Of a DNA stretch of 64,000 nt, positions 57,301-64,000 are shown in pieces. This DNA comes from Anaeramoeba flamelloides (Eukaryota; Metamonada; Anaeramoebidae). Position numbers and translations under genes: made by a program. The notes under the pieces are model-generated. The model was given only the letters and a program-made list of their open reading frames with translations, searched no databases and was not told where the DNA came from. Numbering within the stretch: position 1 is the stretch's first letter; each line of letters begins with the position of its first letter. The stretch spans positions 8,019,001-8,083,000 of the forward strand of contig JANTQA010000036.1 in the NCBI GenBank assembly GCA_027625915.1, written 5' to 3'.

Positions 57301-60300
57301 TGAGAAGAAGAAGGATAACAAGAAGAAAAAAAGAATGCTCAAGCAGTCTAATAATTTGTGATAATATAGACTAGGTTGTAGTGAAAGCTTTTCTAAAGTT
57401 ATCCAACTCTTTTCAGATTTCAAAGAATAAAAAAATGTTTTAACTCATGAACACATTCTTAAAAGAAAACGTGAATGGTTGGTTGTTTCGTATGCTTTTT
57501 AATCCAAAACAATTTATAATATCACTATTGTCAGATAAACTATTTATTTACCTTTCGTTTTCATTGTGTTTGTTGATCTAAAGGATCGATAGGTATGTCA
57601 ACCAAACCCAAATAAAATACAATAAAAATCCTTGATCTGATCCTTAATTTAATCAAGTTTCTTTTTTATTGTTTTTTTAAAAGAATATGATTTTTTTTAA
57701 AGATCTTTTTTTGATCAAACAAAATTTTTCTTTTTGAAAATATTTGCTTGAATTAGCACTAAAAGCCATCAACTATTATATTGTGATTCAATTTTTATCA
57801 CGATTTTTCGACAATTATCGAGATTTTATAGAATATTGCGATTTGTGATTTTATCACGATAGGTGATATTATCGCGATTTTCTTAAATATCGCGTTTTGG
57901 TTAAGATAATCACGTTTTTTGTAACTATATCGCGATTTTCTAAAGATAATCACGTTTTTTGGGGCTTTATCATGACTTGACAAAGATATCGTCAAATCCT
58001 CTATAATTTAATTCAATTGTATGTCTTTTGTCAAATAAAAAAATTTATTATTAAAAAGAATAAAAGAATAAAATTCACTAATTCATCAAAAATAAATCAA
58101 AAATTTAAATTTGCCAATTGAATTTTTTTATAAATTATTGTTTGTCATAATTAACAAATCAAAAATTTAAATTCTTGATATATATATATATATATATATA
58201 AATATATAGATAGATAGATATCTATATATATAATTAATAGTTTATTTTAACTCGAAATTATTGATTTTAGATTGCTAAAGTTTGAAAATTTTTTTTAATA
58301 AAAAAAATAACTATTTTGGTTTTCAAAGAAATTTTTATTGTTAAAATTTTCAAAATTAAAACGGATTGTTAAAAAGGCCTTATTTAATAGGTTAACTCGA
58401 TTAAATAAATATTTCAATTTATGAAACAAAGTTATTTAATGATTTTGAATTTTTTGGATCACAAACAAAAAAATAAAAAATTGCTTGGTATACAAAAAAA
58501 ATTGTTTTTTTTATTTTTTATACTTTTTACCTTTTCCAAATTTCCCTTCTTAAGTTGCTTGGGCTCTATGTTCCTTCTCTTTTTGTTTTTTTAGGTGTTT
58601 GGGAAAGGTAAAAAGTATAAAAAATCATTATAAGAATTGGTTTACCTGATCATGACTAACCCAACCAAACTTGTTCATGATCAGATCTTCGACGAGGACT
58701 TATGCAACTGAACTGAATCCAACGAATGCGATCTGAAACCAACCAAAGTGAACCGAATTGAACTTTCCGTACTATCTGTCGAGTCGTTACTTTGACTGGG
58801 TTTTTGCTGTCGAGTCGGTATCTTGTACTGGGATTTTGCGAAAACAAGATTTGGGAAACTTACAAAAAAAAAAAAAAATAAAAATAAAAAATAACACAAA
58901 AAAAAAAATAAAAAAAAAAAGCAAAGCAACCGAAAAGAAAATTTCGAAAACCAAATCTTATTCTTAAAAACCAGAGCTTTTTAGATTCAACCCATCTATA
59001 AAGTTCTAAATCAAAATTTAATAAACAGCCTTTTTCATTTGATCTATAGTTGTTCAAATATTTAGAACTCTTTATTAAAACAACCTATGGTGGCGATCAA
59101 AAAAAAACGACATAAAAGGAAACAACCACCAGCCCATTCAACACTTGGGGCACAAAAAAAACTTTTCACTGAAAGTCTTTTTCTTTTTTCTATTATTTTT
59201 TGACTCTCTTTCATTTCTTGCTTTTCTTTCTCTTTTTCTTGTCTTTTTTCCGAAATAATTTATTCTTTTCATTTTTTAAAGAAAAGATATCCTTTGAGCT
59301 GTAATCCTGCTTACATTATAGTTAGGATAAAAAAACCTAAATACAATTTTAGAGTTTCAGGCAAATAGGAGGTAATTTTGTTGAATCACCTCTCCTCAAC
59401 AATAAAAAAAAAAAAAAAAAATTGTTTTTTTATGTACAAGTTAAGAGTGTTTATACTCAAAAAATCTTTATCTAAACAATTATTTGTGGTAATATTGAAT
59501 AAATATTTTAAAAAATATTACATTTTCTTTTTTAGTACATATTTGAACCCTGGAAAAATTTCCAATATCAAACCAAATGAATATTTTCTTTTTTTCATCA
59601 TTTTGGAAATATTTTTTCAAACATTTTTTATTACTCTTGAATACCTAAAATTTTGACTCTAATTTTATTTTTAAAAAATTAAGCAAACTTGTAAATTTTA
59701 AAAAATGAAATTTTGAAAATATTTTTTTTTAATTTTTTATCTTTTTACTTTTAAAGAATATATTTAAAGATAATGAAAACAAACAATTAAGTATTTATTT
59801 ATTTATTATCGCTTATTGGTATAAAAATTATTTTTATTTCCTTTTAACAATATTACTTTTATTATTATAATTTAATTTATAGTTAAAGTATCAAGAAAAT
59901 ACTTTTCAAAAAATGCAGAACAAGAAATGTGGGATGAATTATCACCAAAACTTTGTCCATTTTATTATGAATGTACACTATCAGTTGCCTTTTTAATTCT
60001 TTTCCTACCAACTTGGAATCTACAAAAAATTCCAATTTGGTTTGATGAATTAATATCTGTTTGGAATTGGTTTGGTAAAATTTTCATTTCTTATTTTTTT
60101 TTTACTTTATTATTATTTAATATTTTATTCGAAAAATAATTCACTTTTTGATTTTTCAATTTATAAAAAATGATGTGAATTTCAGAAAGGAAATACATTC
60201 TTGATTTTTAATATTATACCGTATTTTAATTTGCAATTATTAAATAAGAAAATTTCAATCCTTCATTAATATCAAAAGAAATGTAATTTTCAAATTGAAA

Positions 60301-63300
60301 TTTTATTTTTTAAATAACTAGAAATAATGAATATTATATATTAATTATCATTATTAGATAAATAATTTTTTTCCTCATTTTCAACATCAAACCCCCATTC
60401 AAATTTTATGTTTTTTGAGATTAAAAATTGTTTTTTTTTCATATGGTATCTTTAAATATGTGGATTATAATGGAGAAACTTTATATATAAAAAAAAGCAA
60501 TTTTAAAGAGTATTGAATTCTTTTTTCTCAGAAAAAGGTTATAGAAAATTCTAAGGAAATAAAAAAAATATAAAAAAAATATAAAAAAATAACAAAAAAC
60601 GCAAGAAAAAATTGAAAAAGCTTTTTTACTTCTATCCCTAAGTGTTGAATGGGTTGTTGGTTGATTCCTTTTATGTTAATCATGTAGAAAATTTCTAAAT
60701 CACTCATAATACCACCTATTTGCATTATATTGCACTTGACATAAGTTGATCCAAGTTCAAGGCATTATTACTGTACTTGCCAGAAGTTAATACCAGTACA
60801 AGACAACTGCATATAAGAATAAGAAGTTAAATTGACACCACTGCCTTTCTTCTATACTTTGCCCATCAAATTAGAACCACCCCATTGATTAGTTTTCTTC
60901 TTCTCTACTTTTTAATTCAAAAACTAAAAAAAAAAAAGTAAATGGAAAATGAATCAAATAATGATGTATTTGTAAAAAAAATATTTTAAATTTCATAAAT
61001 TGAATACTTAAAATTATTTTTCCTGATATTGAAATACAAAAAAATTCAAATTATTTTCAAATAAATCATTGGAGAAAAATATTTTGGGTTTTTTTTTTCT
61101 TATTATGTTGATTAAATAAGTATTAAACAATAAAAATCAAAATTTTCACTTTGAAAACAAAAAAAATTTCATGATCTGAATAATTTTTGTTATTATTTTT
61201 GTAACGGATCAACTATTCATAATTATCAGGTTACTATTAGTTATTTAAACTATATTATTCATAATAACATACCATATAAAATTTTGCGAAAAAAATTTAA
61301 AATTTAATATCAAATTTCTTATTTAAAATTGAATAAAAATACAAAATGAATCCCTATGATAATAGTTCAAATTACTTGAATATTTTCAGATCATAATTTT
61401 TACTAAAAAATGATTATTTTTTTTTCCCATAAATTTACTTTTTATAAATTTACTTTTATATTTTTCATTAAAAAAAAAATGAATAAAAAATTCCAAAAAA
61501 ATAAAAACCATAACAAAAAATAAAAAAAAAAAAAAAAATAGAGAAATTTTCAAAATGGGATGGATTATTTATAGACCTTTATGCAAAATTAATCAAGGAT
61601 ACTATCAATTCGAATTCCCCCATAAAGGAGGAGCTTTTAAAAAAATATCAGGTATATTCCAATTTTTTTTTTTCCAAGATCAAATCTATTATACCAATTC
61701 AAATCGGAAGTAAGGCTACAGTATCACCACTTCCGCAGTATTTCCAAGACTATATCAAAGATTTATTTCAAAATAAAAGTGTAGGGTGGAAGTATAGAAG
61801 CTCTGCTATTCTTATAATATATTGTTGGAATTTAGATACAAAAACAAAATTTAAAAAACTATTAAACTTTTATGAATCCTATTTCCACCCATTAAATTAT
61901 GGCGATTGGGATTACAAATTATCAGATTTTTTATATTACTTTTCATATCAATTAAATTTAAAAATTTATTATCAAAAAAGATTAAAATCATTGTATCCAA
62001 AAAATGAAAAGCTTCATATCATTACTCAAAATGATGTTAATGAAATGATTCACATTCTTCAACCTTATTTAATGTCATTGCTATATTCGACCTTCGATGA
62101 AATAATGTGGAGAACAGTTTCAACAATTAAATGTTTATCAAATTTAAACTGTTCAATTATTTTTCCAAAAATCATGAAAACTTTAAAAAGGGCAACTGCT
62201 TCAATGCTATATCCTCACCAAACCGATGCTCTATTGGCTGTTTTTTATAGAAATATTGTATCATTGCTATGTTCAAATAAAAGAAACGAGAATGGTATTC
62301 CTATAAAATTATTATATTTTGAAGATATAATTGAGCTTGCCTTGGAATACATTAATATAAACAACAATACCAAAACATCAAGGGTATTATTACTTTTTGA
62401 AAACATTTTTTGTTGTGTTCCATTAATTAATCCATTAGACGATGATGTTGATGAGAACCAAAATGAAATTCAAGACAAAAACAGTACTGATAATGAAAAT
62501 GAAATATTGATTAAAAATATGAAACAAAAATTAACAATAAATAACGGCAAGCCAAAGACAAAAGAAAATGAAATGGAAATAAAAATTAATAATTTATTTT
62601 TAAATATAACAAAAAAATTTGAAAATTGGCTAATAGTCTTTTTAGATAAATTTTTGTTAAGATTGGAATATAATTACGCCAAAAAAAGACAAAAGACATT
62701 TACTTCAGTTGAAGGGAGGGGACTGTATACTGGTATATTTTTTTTAATTTTCCAGCAATGTTCCAAAAAAATATATTTAGTTTTACTTGAGAAAATTAAA
62801 AATTTTTTAGATTGTAATATAATACTTTCTTCATTGAAACAGTTATCCTTAATATGCAATGTTATGGGTATGGTTCATCAACCAGATACTTTGAAAGTTT
62901 TAATACCATTATTTTTTAATAAATTGTTTGAATTAAATAATGATTGTTATCAATTAAAAAAATTATCCAATTCAGAAATGTGTTGGAATCTTAAATTATT
63001 TAGTAGTTTGGTTAGGTATGGCGGAATCCATTTATTAGATTGGAAAGTTTTTATTTTAACTACATTAAAAATTTCTTCTCAAATTAAAAAAAAAAAAATT
63101 TATAAATATTCAAAAAAGTTATTAAAAAATACTTTATTATCTTTGACCAGTGTTTACCCTCTTGATTATAAATCACATAACAAAGATCAATGGTTTGATA
63201 AAGATTTTAGAAAAAATCATTGGAAACATTGGGGGTATATTAAAAAACGTGAATTGAAAATGGAATGGCATATACCAACACAGGAAGAATTAAATTTTGC

Positions 63301-64000
63301 TGAAAGTCTTTGTAATGAATTTTTAAAGCCAAATTTAATCTATATTGAAAATTATATAAATTATTATTCTAACAATAATAAAAAGAATACTAATAATAAT
63401 CATAACCAAAATAATACAAATAAGAATAATACAAAGAAAAATAATAATAATAATAACAATAACAATAATAAAAATAATTCAAACAACAACAATAATAATA
63501 ATAATAAAAATAACACCAATAAGAATAAGAACAATAATAAGAATAAGAATAAGAATAGTAAGAATAAAGAATTTAATCAAAATCAATTACATTTAGAATT
63601 AATTAATTTACGAAATATTGTTAAGGGTACTACATTTTATTTGTATAATATTAAAAAACAAGAATTTATTGATGAAGATATTAGATTAAATACTATTATT
63701 AAATTACCCAAATTTAAATTGAAAATTTATCCTTATAAAAAAAACGATCAAAAAGAATGGAAATTGAAAATATTCCAAATTATTTTCAAATTAGCAAAAT
63801 TTATTCAAGAAAAGAAATCTGATCAAGTAACTTCATTAATACTTATCACTAAAATAATCCATTCGTTAGTAAACATAAAGGGTATCTCAGAAAGGCATTT
63901 AAATTACATGTTTAGCGTCAATGATGAAAAAATAAATAACAATAAAAATCATTCCAACATAAATGAGGCCAACGCTAGATATGCTTTTATTAAATCGGTT
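51336..64000 (+). CDS. PSME4: Proteasome activator PSME4 (PA200/Blm10), four exons, 3' truncated by window edge
   Basis: PA200/Blm10 is a HEAT-like repeat solenoid that caps the 20S proteasome. Exons by phase and family alignment: 51336-51553, 51710-51996, 59883-60074, 61542-64000+; 1052 residues so far of about 1800-2100. Joins: KIQ-E-YLNQGFYF, VSLVDL-V-KVSRKYF and VWNWF-E-KFSKWDGLF. The peptide follows human PSME4 closely: FNQKDRALIIKLLFQFLTF, LELELDWRVIYNQLKK, QEMWDELSPKLCPFYYECTL, IPIWFDELISVW, FHPLNYGDWDYKL, LYPHQTDALLAVFYRN and LKMEWHIPTQEELNFAESL. A second ATG (51393) is an equally good start. An Asn-rich insertion (63366-63570) lies between two conserved blocks. Intron 2 is 7886 bp. 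An apparent 27-bp intron at 61652 is not needed: the frame is open through it. Confidence 0.93.
52060..52117 (+). other. Exon-like segment in PSME4 intron
   Basis: Bounded by TTTTTCCAG upstream and GTAAAT downstream and phase-compatible with the preceding PSME4 exon. Reads E-MLDEYSSTFSLLVPIQTI, which resembles the PSME4 block coded at 59883-60074 (QEMWDELSPKLCPFYYECTL) and human AEMLEEWRPLMCPFDVT. Using it would drop the conserved VKVSRKYF block and leads to no in-frame continuation that I could find. It may be a decayed duplicate exon or chance. Confidence 0.35.
52891..53076 (+). other. Open stretch of 61 codons, helix-turn-helix-like, unassigned
   Basis: Between two stops the forward frame reads EEINLEIICQYKTGNSLSLI, LNELDVGILKDHYWIDVRN and, after a Lys/Asn-rich part, SNKIPGLIVALS. 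Composition is more varied than chance frames here. IICQYKTGNSLSLILNELDVG could be the first helices of a transposase helix-turn-helix, but no motif fixes the family. No ATG at the start. Confidence 0.25.
53750..54110 (+). repeat. Dispersed repeat with AACACAGTTGTTTTCAAAAT core, copy 3
   Basis: Closest to 45220-45500: ATCTTCAAGATCGCAAAAA, GACACTTCAAAACCAACAC, AGTTGTTTTCAAAATTATAA and GTTGATTTTTAGAGATCGATC occur in the same order in both. Confidence 0.5.
54345..54870 (+). repeat. 500-bp dispersed repeat, copy 3
   Basis: Collinear with 2040-2590 for almost its whole length (TAAAATTCAAAATTTTCCAC at the start, TTTAACACACCCTAGATTTA near the end) and with the first part of 10470-10830 (TATCTAACCATTTGATC). 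A LINE reverse-transcriptase fragment follows at 54900. Confidence 0.65.
54900..55200 (+). mobile_element. LINE reverse-transcriptase fragment, copy 3 (different subfamily)
   Basis: The forward frame reads FENKLITNSKRGSQKNL, then SLKYLGRYLSVNNKNTHYLL and PLYHKIKLK. N(K)xxLIxxS followed by KYLGxxLS is the usual end of the LINE reverse-transcriptase palm. The peptide differs from the copies at 2700 and 46500, so it is probably another subfamily. Short and with stops after about 65 codons. Confidence 0.6.
56181..56697. repeat. Inverted-repeat element, arms about 140-160 bp
   Basis: The left arm (about 56181-56345) contains AATTTCAAAAACAATG, CCAACGAAATCCATTTTTC and TACTCCCATTTTACAG; the right arm (about 56540-56697) has their reverse complements in reverse order, nearly identical. 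The left arm has an extra 18 bases near its outer end. The loop is about 195 bp. No open frame; probably a MITE. Confidence 0.7.
56700..57040 (-). repeat. Dispersed repeat with ATCACGAT-type palindromes, copy 2
   Basis: Inverted relative of 6880-7260. Shared blocks include AATATCATGATTTTATG, TATGACTAATCGCGATTTT and TTATCATCAAAAC (on the minus strand). Confidence 0.55.
57785..58000. repeat. Cluster of ATCGCGATTTT / ATCACGTTTT units
   Basis: About nine units built on TATCGCGATTTT, TATCACGAT and AATCACGTTTTTTG, irregularly spaced at about 15-30 bp. The core ATCGCGAT is self-complementary. CpG-containing words are otherwise rare in this window, so the cluster stands out. Confidence 0.7.
58178..58235. 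repeat. TA / GATA microsatellite
   Basis: About 12 TA units followed by AAATATATAGATAGATAGAT and a TATCTATATATATA end. Confidence 0.9.
58514..58625. repeat. Hairpin-forming inverted repeat
   Basis: TTTTATACTTTTTACCTTTTCC (58514 onward, 22 bases with the first two T variable) is inversely repeated as GGAAAGGTAAAAAGTATAAA at about 58602-58623, giving arms of about 27 bp around a loop of about 55 bp with CTTGGGCTC near its centre. Confidence 0.65.
58640..58850. repeat. GC-richer island of degenerate pentamers
   Basis: On the minus strand the sequence falls into five-base units close to GGTTC/GTTCA (GTTCA-ATTCG-GTTCA-CTTTG, then GTTGG-TTTCA-GATCG, and so on) for about 65 bases. Next to it, two imperfect 32-bp direct repeats begin CTGTCGAGTCG(T/G)TA on the plus strand (58778 and 58809). 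Base composition differs sharply from the flanks. Confidence 0.6.
59115..60680. repeat. Pair of inverted 40-bp repeats flanking a PSME4 exon
   Basis: CATAAAAGGAAACAACCACC followed by CCCATTCAACACTTGGGG (59112-59151) is inverted at about 60631-60682, where the minus strand reads CATAAAAGGAATCAACCAAC then CCCATTCAACACTTAGGG. The pair brackets the exon 59883-60074. Confidence 0.55.
63366..63570 (+). repeat. AAT/AAC/AAG trinucleotide tract coding for poly-Asn/Lys
   Basis: About 68 codons, nearly all AAT, AAC or AAA/AAG with a few ACT/ACA, in frame within PSME4. It sits between the conserved NFAESLCNEFLKPNL block and the HLELINLRNIVKG block, so it is an expansion in a loop rather than part of the fold. 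Confidence 0.9.

Larger units (their letters stand above)
51997..59882 (+). other. 7.9-kb intron of PSME4, filled with repeats
   Basis: GT (51997) and AG (59882) restore phase and give a gap-free PSME4 alignment. It contains an exon-like piece at 52060-52117, open stretches at 52198-52770 on both strands, an unassigned open stretch 52891-53076, dispersed repeats (53750-54110, 54345-54870), a LINE fragment (54900-55200), an inverted repeat (56181-56697), clusters of ATCGCGAT palindromes (56700-58000) and a GC-richer pentamer island (58640-58850). Confidence 0.75.

Noticed and set aside
57235-57423. 62-codon minus-strand frame with a hydrophobic stretch
   Set aside because: In the PSME4 intron on the opposite strand, no recognisable family and composition typical of chance frames.
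61652-61678. Apparent 27-bp GT..AG intron in PSME4
   Set aside because: The length is a multiple of three, the frame is open through it, and human PSME4 aligns without a gap, so it is coding.

Overview
The window is a very AT-rich stretch of a nuclear protist genome. Genes are intron-bearing (GT..AG introns from about 60 bp to 7.9 kb), proteins carry low-complexity Lys/Asn/Glu runs, and the standard code appears to hold: all six genes whose 3' end is visible stop with TAA, with no sense TAA/TAG/TGA needed. No bacterial, organellar, viral, rRNA, tRNA or CRISPR signal was seen. A free-living amoeboid or flagellate lineage (for example Anaeramoeba-like) would fit, but the sequence does not prove it.

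Layout: 1-1540 is the C-terminal half of exportin-2 (CSE1/CAS, + strand). 1541-5624 is a repeat-filled gap (a 500-bp dispersed repeat, a LINE fragment, two MITEs). 5625-10104 is a five-exon importin-alpha gene (+) with a 2.5-kb intron 2. 11916-17622 holds, on the minus strand, the 5' and 3' parts of a two-pass membrane protein with a cysteine-containing ectodomain; its middle exons were not found. 17623-23966 is gene-poor with one 460-bp MITE. 23967-30048 (-) is a two-exon coiled-coil protein split by a 3.9-kb intron. 33064-36621 (-) is a single-exon 1185-residue protein with a ubiquitin-like N-terminus and about five PH-like units. 38923-41741 is a decayed Tc1/mariner transposon into which other elements have nested. 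44004-44558 (+) is adenylate kinase 6 (AK6/Fap7). 51336 to the window end (+) is the proteasome activator PSME4/Blm10/PA200, with a 7.9-kb intron; the 3' end lies outside the window.

Functional links: CSE1 and importin-alpha are obligate partners (CSE1 with Ran-GTP returns importin-alpha to the cytoplasm) and lie next to each other in the same orientation. The other genes are unrelated housekeeping or lineage-specific genes.

Most of the non-coding DNA is decayed DNA-transposon material. Several MITE families can be separated by their termini and target sites: TA-flanked families starting CAG/CTG, a family bounded by TTAA with arms of about 200 bp, and a TACTGGTATTTGAAT family. The most structured signal is a CAG-ended family whose arms carry a TAAGGCACA motif repeated about every 24 bp, in inverted orientation on the two sides, which looks like an array of transposase-binding sites.
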